Positions 50,186 through 57,709 of a stretch of DNA of 57,709 bases are shown piece after piece. The notes beneath the pieces were generated by a model that was not told the origin of the DNA, ran no database searches, and saw only the letters and a program-made list of their open reading frames with translations. The stretch covers positions 1 through 57,709 of the IMG/VR virus record IMGVR_UViG_3300048585_000089. The stretch is one strand, 5' to 3'. The stretch is from a virus. The position numbers and the translations under genes are program-made. How positions within the stretch are numbered: the first letter of the stretch is position 1; each line of letters starts with the position of its first letter.

Positions 50186-51397
50186 ATGGCAAACAGATAT
50201 TGGGTAGGTAATAGTGGATTTTGGACCGATCCAGCACATTGGTCAGCTACTAGTGGTGGAAGTGGAGGAGCTTCAGTACCAGGAGTTAATGACGCAGTAT
50301 TTTTTAATGCTAATAGTTTTACACTAGCTGGCCAGAAAGTAGAAGTAGCTACGTCTACTCCATATGCAATATATTGTGGAAGTGTAGATTTTACTGGGTG
50401 TCTAAACAATCCAAGTTTTGATTTTTACTATAGCTCCAGTATAAAATGTACTCTATTCTATGTTTATGGGAATCTGACATTTATTCCAGGTGTAGTTTTT
50501 GGATTTCAACCAGCATCTGGACCCTACAGTATTTACATACCTAGTGGAAGGACTTGTAATTTAACCACTAATGGTAATACTACAATACTAGGCTTCGTAG
50601 TATTAGATGGAGGAACTTTAAATTTATTAGATAATTTAGCTAATATACAGACTTTAGATATTCTGGGAACCTTCAATACCAATGGTTATAATATAGACAT
50701 GATGGCTCCTTTAATATCATCAAATGTATTTAGAATAAGAAGTACTGCAGTTGCTAATCTATCGAGTAGTATTATTAGCATGTCTGGTATAGGGTCATTT
50801 ACTATTATGAATACACCTACTATTACAGGAACTTATACACTTAAATTTTATTATTATGCAGCTATATCAGTTACAGCTCCTAATATTGTCTTTAATGATA
50901 TATACTTCTATAAAGGAAGTCAATTAGGCTTGGCTAATTGGCAGATAGGTGGAGCTTTCGCTTGTAATAATTGGTACATAACTAGCTTAGATTACCTAAA
51001 TGTATACGATAGAGTTTTAAAATTTCTACCAGGAACTATTATAACTGTAAATGGAAATTTTTTATTAGAGAATCCGTCAGACATTATGACTTACGGTGGC
51101 TTCTCTATGATACTACTATTTAGTGGAGTACCCTTTCAGTTTATTAAAGTCGGCAGCGGTACTACTCTAGCGTATAACACAGCAATTCGGGACTCAACTG
51201 TTAGTGGTGGAAGTGGATGGTATGCCATTGACTCCACAGACGGAGGAAACAATACTGGTTGGATATTCGGTGATCCACCTGCCCCAACAGCAATTTATGG
51301 GGAAGTATATAAAGGAAATGAGCGTATTTTTAGAGTGTTCTTAGGTAGTGAAGATATAACAACAATATTTAAAGAGGGTAAAATTACAGGAGTATAG
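50186..51397 (+). CDS. Tail fibre-like beta-solenoid protein
   Basis: 403 residues. It begins RYWVGNSGFWTDPAHWSATSGGSGGASVPGVNDAVFFNANSF, a motif frequent in phage structural proteins and autotransporter-like beta-helix proteins. The middle shows repeating short beta-strands (LTTNGNTTILGFVVLDGGTLNLLDN). The C-terminal part ends IYGEVYKGNERIFRVFLGS. Presumably a surface-binding fibre. Confidence 0.65.
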   Translation: MANRYWVGNSGFWTDPAHWSATSGGSGGASVPGVNDAVFFNANSFTLAGQKVEVATSTPYAIYCGSVDFTGCLNNPSFDFYYSSSIKCTLFYVYGNLTFIPGVVFGFQPASGPYSIYIPSGRTCNLTTNGNTTILGFVVLDGGTLNLLDNLANIQTLDILGTFNTNGYNIDMMAPLISSNVFRIRSTAVANLSSSIISMSGIGSFTIMNTPTITGTYTLKFYYYAAISVTAPNIVFNDIYFYKGSQLGLANWQIGGAFACNNWYITSLDYLNVYDRVLKFLPGTIITVNGNFLLENPSDIMTYGGFSMILLFSGVPFQFIKVGSGTTLAYNTAIRDSTVSGGSGWYAIDSTDGGNNTGWIFGDPPAPTAIYGEVYKGNERIFRVFLGSEDITTIFKEGKITGV

Positions 51398-51407
51398 GAG
51401 GAATATT

Positions 51408-52295
51408 ATGATTAACGAAAGACAAATTGCCTTAAGAAAAGGTGGTAACTTTACAAATCTGGATAATTTTTTTGACAGGCGTATTGTAAAGTCTATACCA
51501 TTTGTAGTAACACAGGAAATAGCAATATCTACAGCACAATTTGGTCTAATACCCAGCACCATACTAACTGGTACTATAGCAGTAGGTACATCATCAGTAT
51601 CTAATGGTAGTTATATTGCGGCTGCTTTATCTGGAGCAGTAGGCACTGCCGCAACAACTACTATTTCTGATTCACTAGGAAATATTCTAAACATGGTGTC
51701 CATCAGAGATACCAATGGAGACCCGCTAAAAGAAGGAGCAGGTGTTAATGCTAAGACAATTTATGGTCTTATACAATGTAGTTCAGGAACTGCTGATGGT
51801 GCTAGTATCGGTGGTGTTGGATCAGAGAATTTACAAATTTCTTTTGTATACGATAATGCAGGCACACTAACGCTTGCTACTGCCCTTGATCAATCAATAC
51901 AGTTTCAGGCAAATAAGTTGTTCACTCAAAGAAACGTACCAGTAATTGAAAAAGAATCTGGTAGTATAGTTCCTGATATTTTAGGCCAAGTTGCAGTTCC
52001 TGTATGTAGAAAATTCATAGTTACTACCGCATTTGTAGCTAATGAAGTTATTACATTGTCAACAGGAGCAGGGGCATCTGCAGGAGCAAGTACACCATCC
52101 GGGGACACTGTAACACTGCCAGCATCAGATGCCGCTATGGTTGCAGATAATACTTGTAGGATAAGACTTAATGGCGTACAACAGAGAAAAGGTTCGGGCA
52201 ATGACTTTGTTTGGGATAGTACCACTACAGGTCACTTTACATCAATTCTTGATGTAGGTGATTATTTTGAGATTGAAAAAATAATACAGGCATAA
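51408..52295 (+). CDS. Tail protein with Gly/Ala/Ser-rich beta domains
   Basis: 295 residues, family not recognised. N-terminus INERQIALRKGGNF is similar to the start of the 52340 protein (INQRQIR), suggesting a shared attachment segment. The rest is low-complexity and beta-rich (SNGSYIAAALSGAVGTAATTT). GGAGG 6 nt before the ATG. The 52305-52318 spacer holds the palindrome GTAGTAGCTACTAC. Confidence 0.6.
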   Translation: MINERQIALRKGGNFTNLDNFFDRRIVKSIPFVVTQEIAISTAQFGLIPSTILTGTIAVGTSSVSNGSYIAAALSGAVGTAATTTISDSLGNILNMVSIRDTNGDPLKEGAGVNAKTIYGLIQCSSGTADGASIGGVGSENLQISFVYDNAGTLTLATALDQSIQFQANKLFTQRNVPVIEKESGSIVPDILGQVAVPVCRKFIVTTAFVANEVITLSTGAGASAGASTPSGDTVTLPASDAAMVADNTCRIRLNGVQQRKGSGNDFVWDSTTTGHFTSILDVGDYFEIEKIIQA

Positions 52296-52339
52296 ATCTG
52301 AAGTAGTAGCTACTACCCTAGTCCTTTAAGGAGGATATG

Positions 52340-53869
52340 ATGATTAATCAAAGACAAATTAGAAACCATGCATACACTACCTTGACAGAGATAAAAGCCT
52401 CTATAGGAAGAGAAGGAGAATTGTGTACATGCTTAGAAACTGACACTACATATAAATACGTGTCAAATTACATAGACCTAACTGATTACTCAGACGATAA
52501 GTACATACTAACCACTGGCGATGGTGGGACTAGCAGATGGGTTGGAGTATCTGGGAATTACTCATTAGAGATGGCTAGGATGGACTATCAATCCAAAGGT
52601 TTTGTAATGACTATAGATACAACTAAGACTGGCACAGGCTCAACTACTAATGTGCAGTTTAAGATACCTTTAATATCGTTAGGACTTTTTCACTTCTACA
52701 TTAGTTGGGGCGATGGCACTCAGAACTTAATAGCAGTATACAATGATGCAGATTTAACGCATACTTACGTAGAAGCAGGAATATATAAAGTCCATATAGA
52801 AGGTATATTTAGAGGACTTTACTTCAATAATTCTGGTGACAAACTTAAAGTATTAACAGTAGAAAGTTTTGGTACTGGATATGGGATGTTTGCGTCATCT
52901 AGAGATTTTAGAGGGTGCTCTAACATTACTTCTATAGTCAACAACGGAGTTAATGTTCCAATGGTAAATGGTACTCTGAGTTCAGCATTTGCTGGCACAG
53001 CAATAACTTCTTTTAACTTTGTTAATTGGGACTTTAGAGCAGTTACAGTTATAGTTAGTACTTTTGATAGTTGTCCTAATTTAACAAGTGTAGATTTTAC
53101 CAATGCCTTAAATCTTTATAACATAGAAGAGTTAGTTTATGTATTTAAAAGTTGTCTCAATTTACCTAGTGTAGATTTAACACCATTTTACAATGACAAA
53201 CTTACATCAATAGCAGGACTTTTTTATGATGCGGGTATTACAAGTATTGACCTAAGCGTATTAAACACAGCCATAATAGAGGATATGTCTTCATTATGTG
53301 TTGATTGTGTTAATTTAACATCTTTAGATTTATCGGGACTAGATTTTAGCTCACTTCTATATATGTATTCAGCGTTTTCTCAAAGTGGAGTAGTTACTGT
53401 AGATTTAAGTAATAGCAATTTCTCAGCAGTAGACTCTCTACAAGGTGCGTTCTATGGTTGTGAATATCTAACTACAATAGATTTTACTGGTATAGATTTG
53501 TCAGCAATACTATATTTCTCATATGAGTTCTATGGGTGTTCATCCCTAGTAACTATAGACGTATCGCCTATAAACTTTACTAATGTGACTACATTGCGGT
53601 CATGCTTCGAGGCTTGTCCTCTACTAACAAGTATAGGGTTAGCTTCCATGAACGTGTCAGCGTGTACTAATATGACAGACTTTGCAAAGAACTCAACTAT
53701 CAATACTACTGAGTATTCCAATGCCTTGATATACTGGGCGACTCTTTCCTTGAAGACTGGAGTTACTTGCAACATGGGAAGTAGCAAATATAACACAGCG
53801 GGACAAACAGCCAAGAACTATATTATAGCGACATTTAGTTGGGTGTTTATAGATGGGGGTTTAGTATGA
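52340..53869 (+). CDS. Adhesion protein with PKD-like and BspA-type leucine-rich repeats (copy 1)
   Basis: 509 residues from the second ATG (52340; GGAGG 5 nt upstream). Order: N-terminal anchor module (1-75) shared with the 54135 protein; PKD-like domain (about 95-155: FYISWGDGTQNLIAVYNDADLTHTYVEAGIYKVHIEG); then about ten BspA/DUF285 leucine-rich repeats (about 180-440; units like NLTSLDLSGLDFSSL); then a conserved C-terminal segment (YSNALIYWATLSL...CNMGSSKYN). Such repeats bind host surface molecules in bacteria and protists, so this is a likely receptor-binding protein. A paralogue lies at 55311-56576. Confidence 0.78.
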   Translation: MINQRQIRNHAYTTLTEIKASIGREGELCTCLETDTTYKYVSNYIDLTDYSDDKYILTTGDGGTSRWVGVSGNYSLEMARMDYQSKGFVMTIDTTKTGTGSTTNVQFKIPLISLGLFHFYISWGDGTQNLIAVYNDADLTHTYVEAGIYKVHIEGIFRGLYFNNSGDKLKVLTVESFGTGYGMFASSRDFRGCSNITSIVNNGVNVPMVNGTLSSAFAGTAITSFNFVNWDFRAVTVIVSTFDSCPNLTSVDFTNALNLYNIEELVYVFKSCLNLPSVDLTPFYNDKLTSIAGLFYDAGITSIDLSVLNTAIIEDMSSLCVDCVNLTSLDLSGLDFSSLLYMYSAFSQSGVVTVDLSNSNFSAVDSLQGAFYGCEYLTTIDFTGIDLSAILYFSYEFYGCSSLVTIDVSPINFTNVTTLRSCFEACPLLTSIGLASMNVSACTNMTDFAKNSTINTTEYSNALIYWATLSLKTGVTCNMGSSKYNTAGQTAKNYIIATFSWVFIDGGLV

Positions 53870-54135
53870 TAATAGATTATAAAAATGAAACTGGGGATAC
53901 TCAGATAGCACTACTATTCAATACAGAATTTGATAGGGGCAGACTTATAGAAGTACTCCCAGCACAGGTAGTAACAATGTGTGAAGAGTGTTATATAACT
54001 ATTGTAGATAACCTTGAAGAAGCACAAGTCTTACATCCCGACAAAGAGATAGAACCACTACCAGAACCTTACGATCCAATGGCAAGAGCTAGATCAAGAA
54101 TGTTAGAGTATGAAGCGGAAGAGGTGATTGAATAA
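53866..54135 (+). CDS. Hypothetical small tail-region protein
   Basis: 89 residues from ATG 53866, overlapping the previous stop as ATGA, with GGGGGT upstream. Acidic, with YDPMARARSRMLEYEAEE near the C-terminus. The stop overlaps the next start (TAATG). The tight coupling to two adhesion genes suggests a chaperone or assembly role, which is inference. Confidence 0.6.
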   Translation: MIIDYKNETGDTQIALLFNTEFDRGRLIEVLPAQVVTMCEECYITIVDNLEEAQVLHPDKEIEPLPEPYDPMARARSRMLEYEAEEVIE

Positions 54136-54971
54136 TGCACAAACAGTCACACATACAGAACTTGACACTATCCGCAATTACTAGTGTAAAAGCTATGACT
54201 GGAATGACAGAAGGTCAAATGTGTCTCTCTAGGGATGTAAATACTATATACAGATATATTGCTTCTGGAAGTGCCTATACAGCAGATGATAAGTATGTAT
54301 TAACAACATCACTCGGAGGTAACACTAGATGGATAGGCGTTGCAGGAACGTACTCAATTTTTGGAGGTTCTGCCAACAATTCTAAGTTTGAGTTAGATGG
54401 TACACTTGTAGCATCTGGAACAGCTATTTGCTTTAGGGATGAGTATGTAGGCGGAGAGTATTTCGTTCCTAATGGGGCGTCAGCACCCGATACAGTTAAT
54501 GCAACAATAGGAGGAGTTGTTACACAGAAGTATGCTTTTGATGGGGTGAATACTACTGAGAAGCTAGGCAATACTTTTGAGATACCACACGATATACCTA
54601 TTACTGAAATAAACGCAGGTACGTTTCCAATTGAGGTACACGTTCATATTGCACCATCGGATAATAACACAGGAGATGTAAGATTTACTTTTGATTGGTG
54701 TTTAATTAAGGCAAACGGGGCGCCTATAGCAGGAACACAAGTAGTTATAACTAAGACAATAACAGCTAATCAGCAGTACTATAACCTACTGGTAGGAGGT
54801 AACCTCGCTGTACCTAGTGGTGGTTTTGGCATAGGCGATTTGATAGAATTTACACTAACAAGAGACCCTAGTAATGCAGGAGATACTTATGCTAGTGACG
54901 TACTGTTCTATAAGATAGCTTTACACGTACCAGTAGATATGTTAGGTAGTAGAACAACATACACAAAATAG
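54135..54971 (+). CDS. Tail fibre/adhesion protein sharing an N-terminal module
   Basis: 278 residues. The first 75 residues (HIQNLTLSAITSVKAMTGMTEGQMCLSRDVNTIYRYI...YVLTTSLGGNTRWIGVAGTYS) align with the start of the 52340 protein, so both probably attach at the same baseplate site. The remaining 200 residues form a beta-sandwich-like domain. No enzymatic motif. Confidence 0.65.
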   Translation: MHKQSHIQNLTLSAITSVKAMTGMTEGQMCLSRDVNTIYRYIASGSAYTADDKYVLTTSLGGNTRWIGVAGTYSIFGGSANNSKFELDGTLVASGTAICFRDEYVGGEYFVPNGASAPDTVNATIGGVVTQKYAFDGVNTTEKLGNTFEIPHDIPITEINAGTFPIEVHVHIAPSDNNTGDVRFTFDWCLIKANGAPIAGTQVVITKTITANQQYYNLLVGGNLAVPSGGFGIGDLIEFTLTRDPSNAGDTYASDVLFYKIALHVPVDMLGSRTTYTK

Positions 54972-54985
54972 AGGAGGAAATAATT

Positions 54986-55300
54986 ATGGGACCATGGACT
55001 AGGCAATTGAAAGAGTTACTTGAAAGTGGCACTAGGATAGACAAAGCAAGTGCAGGATTAGACAATTCGAGTGTGATTGTAGATACTGCAAAATACACAG
55101 CACCAGAAGGGTATTTTATTGCCTTCTTACAAGTAATTGCAGAAACAGTTGTAGCTAACCAGACCAACCATGGTACTAGTAGTAATGCTACTTTATCTGC
55201 ACTTACTACTATACCAGTCGGTGTTATAATACCTACACAATTAATTGATATAACTTTGACGTCTGGACAGGTGATTGTATTTTTATCAGCAGTATCTTAG
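54986..55300 (+). CDS. Small tail-region protein
   Basis: 104 residues, not recognised. Beta-rich C-terminal two-thirds (YFIAFLQVIAETVVANQTNHG...IIPTQLIDITLTSGQVIVFL) with an N-terminal helix. GAGGAGG precedes the ATG. Its position among fibre genes suggests a structural role. Confidence 0.6.
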   Translation: MGPWTRQLKELLESGTRIDKASAGLDNSSVIVDTAKYTAPEGYFIAFLQVIAETVVANQTNHGTSSNATLSALTTIPVGVIIPTQLIDITLTSGQVIVFLSAVS

Positions 55301-55310
55301 GAGGTGTATT

Positions 55311-56576
55311 ATGAAATTAGACAGTAGGTTAGGCTTAGTCTCTACAATTAGTAATATAGCAGCACTAATTAGTGTAGATAAACCATTTATAATTGTAATA
55401 GATACAACTAAGGCTGGTCTCAGTAATTCATTTCAGTTTAATATACCTACTCTAGAGACTGGGGTATATAATGCCACTATAGATTGGGGTGATGGCACTT
55501 CTGATTTAATAACAACCTGGAATGACCCAAAACTTACCCATACGTATGCTACAGAAGGAGAGTACCAAATAGCAATATCTGGAGTATTCGAAGGATTTAG
55601 TTTTGGTGATACTGGTAGTTTAGATAATCAAAAGTTACTACAGATATTACAGTTTGGTAACAAATTTAAAGTTGGATCAGGAGGTTATTATTTTACGTGC
55701 CCATTCTTAAATTATATTAATTTCGTAGGCGCCAACTTTTCTTATTTAATAGATGCCAGATATATGTTTAATGGCGCAGCAAGATGCGCTTCATATGATT
55801 TGAGCAACTTAAACTTTTCTAATGTTATCGATGCTGTTGGTATGTTTCAAACGTACAAATTCGAACCACCACAATCTTTTAATTTAACTAATACAGACTT
55901 CTCTAGTTTGATAGACGCTACAAGTATGTTTAATGGTAACTTTTGCGAAGTATTAGATCTATCAACTATAAAACTTCCCAAATTAGAGAATGCTAGTAGG
56001 TTACTATATGTCTCTCCAGTCTTAAGTGAGGTTATACTACCTAGTAACTTACCAGAAGTTACAAACCTAAGTGCTTCTATGAAGGGTTGCAGCTCACTTA
56101 CTACTATATCATTCGTTGGTCTTAATTACCCAAAACTTACGAGAATGGATAATATGTTCGAGGAGTGCTCTTCCTTAGTAGAACTAGACATATCAGGAGC
56201 CACGATGCCTTTAGTACAACTAATGCAGTATATGCTTTATGGATGTACTAACTTAGAAGAGTTTAAATTCCCACCTAGTATAGCGCCTATTAATTTACGT
56301 GGTGTATTTAGAGGATGCATTAAGCCACTGAGTTTACCGAACTTACCTACATTAGATGTTTCTAATGTTACAGATATGGATGAGTTTTTAATGAATTCAT
56401 ATATACCTACAGCTACCTATTCTAGTGCGTTGGAGTATTGGGCCACGCTCACACTTCAAGAGGATGTAGTATGTGATATGGGCAGTAGCAAGTATAACTC
56501 AGCAGGAGAGAGCGCAAAGAACTACATCGTAAGTACATTTAATTGGACATTCAATGATGGTGGATTGGAGGTATAG
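55311..56576 (+). CDS. Adhesion protein with PKD-like and BspA-type leucine-rich repeats (copy 2)
   Basis: 421 residues from ATG 55311 (TAGGAGG 7 nt upstream; the frame opens at 55275 inside the previous gene). PKD-like domain at about 20-90 (IDWGDGTSDLITTWNDPKLTHTYATEGEYQIAISG), BspA-like leucine-rich repeats at about 125-340, and the same C-terminal signature as copy 1 (YWATLTLQEDVVCDMGSSKYN...FNDGGL). It lacks the N-terminal anchor module of copy 1. Probably a duplicated receptor-binding protein or its partner. Confidence 0.76.
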   Translation: MKLDSRLGLVSTISNIAALISVDKPFIIVIDTTKAGLSNSFQFNIPTLETGVYNATIDWGDGTSDLITTWNDPKLTHTYATEGEYQIAISGVFEGFSFGDTGSLDNQKLLQILQFGNKFKVGSGGYYFTCPFLNYINFVGANFSYLIDARYMFNGAARCASYDLSNLNFSNVIDAVGMFQTYKFEPPQSFNLTNTDFSSLIDATSMFNGNFCEVLDLSTIKLPKLENASRLLYVSPVLSEVILPSNLPEVTNLSASMKGCSSLTTISFVGLNYPKLTRMDNMFEECSSLVELDISGATMPLVQLMQYMLYGCTNLEEFKFPPSIAPINLRGVFRGCIKPLSLPNLPTLDVSNVTDMDEFLMNSYIPTATYSSALEYWATLTLQEDVVCDMGSSKYNSAGESAKNYIVSTFNWTFNDGGLEV

Positions 56577-56581
56577 TACTA

Positions 56582-56815
56582 GTGACCCAACCTTGTGATA
56601 AAGAAGAAAGAATACAAAAACTAGAAAGTAGCTCTAATACCTTATTGGAACGCGTAGATAATCTTATAAAACGGATTGACAGAAATACAAGGGTTAATAC
56701 AACTTTAACTATCACAATCATATCTGGTTTAGTAGTTACTGTTGTGGGTGGTTTATTAGTAGCTTTAATAATTGGTTTAGTTACATTTTTTATAGTGAGG
56801 GGAGGTGCTTTATGA
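56582..56815 (+). CDS. XhlA-like membrane-associated lysis protein
   Basis: 77 residues from GTG 56582 (GGAGGT 9 nt upstream). N-terminal amphipathic coiled coil (EERIQKLESSSNTLLERVDNLIKRID) followed by one membrane span (TITIISGLVVTVVGGLLVALIIGLVTFFIV), the layout of haemolysin XhlA proteins that act with holins. It overlaps the holin start by 4 bp. Confidence 0.8.
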   Translation: MTQPCDKEERIQKLESSSNTLLERVDNLIKRIDRNTRVNTTLTITIISGLVVTVVGGLLVALIIGLVTFFIVRGGAL

Positions 56816-57009
56816 ATAATCAATTACGTTGGAAGAGTAAACCTGCAATACTAGCTACAGTTACTTTGATAGTTTATGTAGCTAATACATTGCTCTCAGG
56901 TGAGACATTAGATCCAAATCATTTAACTGAACTTGCAGTACAAGCAATAGGAGCAATAATACTACTTATAGGTATATGGAACAATCCTAAAGATAAAATT
57001 AATTTCTAA
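56812..57009 (+). CDS. Holin (phi LC3-type)
   Basis: 65 residues with two hydrophobic segments (KPAILATVTLIVYVANTLL at about 10-28 and AVQAIGAIILLIGIW at about 43-57) separated by a short loop, ending N-P-K-D-K as in phi LC3/phage_holin_1 proteins. It permeabilises the membrane so that the amidase reaches the wall. ATGA overlap with the XhlA-like gene. Confidence 0.85.
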   Translation: MNNQLRWKSKPAILATVTLIVYVANTLLSGETLDPNHLTELAVQAIGAIILLIGIWNNPKDKINF

Positions 57010-57029
57010 AAAAGAAAGAGGTGATCGAG

Positions 57030-57668
57030 ATGTCTTATAGGGTTTATTTAGCTGCTAGTACGCAGGCACATAATGTAGGTGTCGACAACTACGGTACTGA
57101 AGAAGAAAGGATGCAGTTCCTAGCTGATAGAGTCGCCTACTGGCTTAAGACACAGATTAGTAAATTTGATGTGTTTAGAAATAAGCCTGGATGGAGTCTA
57201 CAACAAACTATAAATGATTGCAACTCCTTAGCGTGTAATGTATTTATAGACAATCACTCAAACGCAGGTCCAGCTTCCTCCGCTGGTACTGAGGTTTACT
57301 ATTGTACTGGTTCCGCAATGGGTAAGGAACTAGCGGAACACTTGTATAACACTATAGCTCCCATATCACCTGGTGCGGATCGTGGTGTAAAAGAAGATGG
57401 TGTTTTATATTCTACTGGTTTAGCGGTACTGCGTAAAACAACACCTCCTGCGGCTTTAATAGAACATTTTTATCACTCCAATAAAATGGAAGTAGAACAC
57501 TTCATCAATAATATTGATCGATATGCAAAAGCCGAGGCTAAAGCTATATGTAATTATTTTAAGGTTGCTTGGATTGAATCTACTATTAACGCTTCTACCC
57601 GAAATGAAATTCAAGAGGCTATAAATAACGCGGAACAAATTATTAAAATCCTTAAGAAGCTATTATAA
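57030..57668 (+). CDS. N-acetylmuramoyl-L-alanine amidase (endolysin, Amidase_3)
   Basis: 212 residues from ATG 57030 (GAGGTGAT 4 nt upstream; an in-frame GTG at 57021 lies inside the ribosome-binding site). Amidase_3 zinc and catalytic residues: H in STQAHN (about 14), E in GTEEER (about 25), H in FIDNHSNA (about 76), and E in ALIEHFYHSN (about 144). The C-terminal 40 residues are helical with no recognisable cell-wall-binding repeat. It cleaves the stem peptide from MurNAc at lysis. Confidence 0.93.
   Translation: MSYRVYLAASTQAHNVGVDNYGTEEERMQFLADRVAYWLKTQISKFDVFRNKPGWSLQQTINDCNSLACNVFIDNHSNAGPASSAGTEVYYCTGSAMGKELAEHLYNTIAPISPGADRGVKEDGVLYSTGLAVLRKTTPPAALIEHFYHSNKMEVEHFINNIDRYAKAEAKAICNYFKVAWIESTINASTRNEIQEAINNAEQIIKILKKLL
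57370..57377 (+). repeat. Bipartite motif box CTGGTGCG inside the amidase gene
   Basis: GCGGA (57333-57337), 32 nt, then CTGGTGCG (57370-57377), in coding sequence. A further related site, GAGCTGGTACCG, ends the window about 60 bp after another CGCGGA (57630-57635). Confidence 0.4.
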
Positions 57669-57685
57669 TCTTTTATGCTTCTTAA
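57652..57685 (+). terminator. Hairpin at the end of the late operon
   Basis: TTAAGAAGC (57652-57660) pairs perfectly with GCTTCTTAA (57677-57685) around a 16-nt loop. It begins inside the last amidase codons. There is no U tract after it on the plus strand, so termination would be weak; the loop contains TTTT. Confidence 0.45.
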
Positions 57686-57702
57686 AGAGATAGGCAGGAG
57701 CT

Positions 57703-57709
57703 GGTACCG
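57703..57709. repeat. Terminal GGTACCG (right copy)
   Basis: Same seven bases as positions 1-7. It is part of GAGCTGGTACCG, which resembles the recurring CTGGTACG box except that a C is inserted before the last G. Confidence 0.4.

Overview
The window looks like a complete or nearly complete genome of a tailed, long-tailed (siphovirus-type) phage of a low-GC Gram-positive host (Bacillota). Grounds: AT-rich sequence, strong GGAGG ribosome-binding sites before almost every gene, GTG/TTG starts, an ordered head-tail-lysis module, a 1,050-residue tape measure protein, and no tail sheath, integrase, rRNA or host housekeeping genes. The B12-dependent (class II) ribonucleotide reductase would suit an anaerobic host such as a clostridium or negativicute, but this is inference. 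Both window ends carry GGTACCG.

Left arm (about 0.1-19.7 kb, all minus strand). Read in the direction of transcription from the 19.7-kb divergent region: a triple-HTH protein, an HNH endonuclease, a sigma factor, a RuvC-like resolvase, a SNF2-type helicase, a PD-(D/E)XK nuclease, a Sak4-like ATPase, a cluster of tRNA-like elements, a DUF669 protein, then QueD, QueE, FolE, MazG-DUF3310, QueC, dCMP deaminase, a DpdA-like transglycosylase, a UDG-like/DNA polymerase I fusion, an intein-containing NrdJ and a YopX protein. FolE-QueD-QueE-QueC can make preQ0 from GTP, and DpdA can exchange it for guanine in DNA. The phage therefore probably carries 7-deazaguanine-modified DNA.

Middle (19.7-31 kb). 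A plus-strand early operon encodes a ribbon-helix-helix regulator, ATP-dependent DNA ligase, primase-polymerase/helicase, several small proteins and a UvrD-like helicase. It is followed by about 5 kb poor in genes and rich in repeats: a frameshifted small gene, a G-rich purine tract, palindromes, eight GTTTTAAT iterons with recurrent 23-bp spacing, an AT-rich repeat block, CGTCGAAGGATC repeats and a CAAAGATAGAAAC/CAATAAA array just before the terminase genes. Two small double-HTH proteins related to the triple-HTH protein lie here. This stretch is the best candidate for the replication origin and/or packaging region.

Right arm (31-57.7 kb, all plus strand). Terminase small and large subunits (the large one split by an intein in its P-loop), portal, ClpP-type protease with a nested scaffold, decoration protein, major capsid, connectors, tail terminator and tail tube (both with Ig-like tails), frameshifted tail chaperones, tape measure, baseplate proteins, several adhesion proteins including two paralogous PKD/leucine-rich-repeat proteins, then XhlA-like protein, holin and amidase.

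Features beyond the standard gene set: (1) a bipartite motif, CGCGGA then 24-36 nt then CTGGTRCG, on both strands in coding and intergenic DNA; (2) two promoter-like sequence families reused across the genome; (3) tRNA-like elements without canonical 7-nt anticodon loops; (4) inteins sitting exactly at catalytic residues of NrdJ and TerL. All coordinates, starts and spacings were read by eye; family assignments rest on recognised motifs, not database searches.
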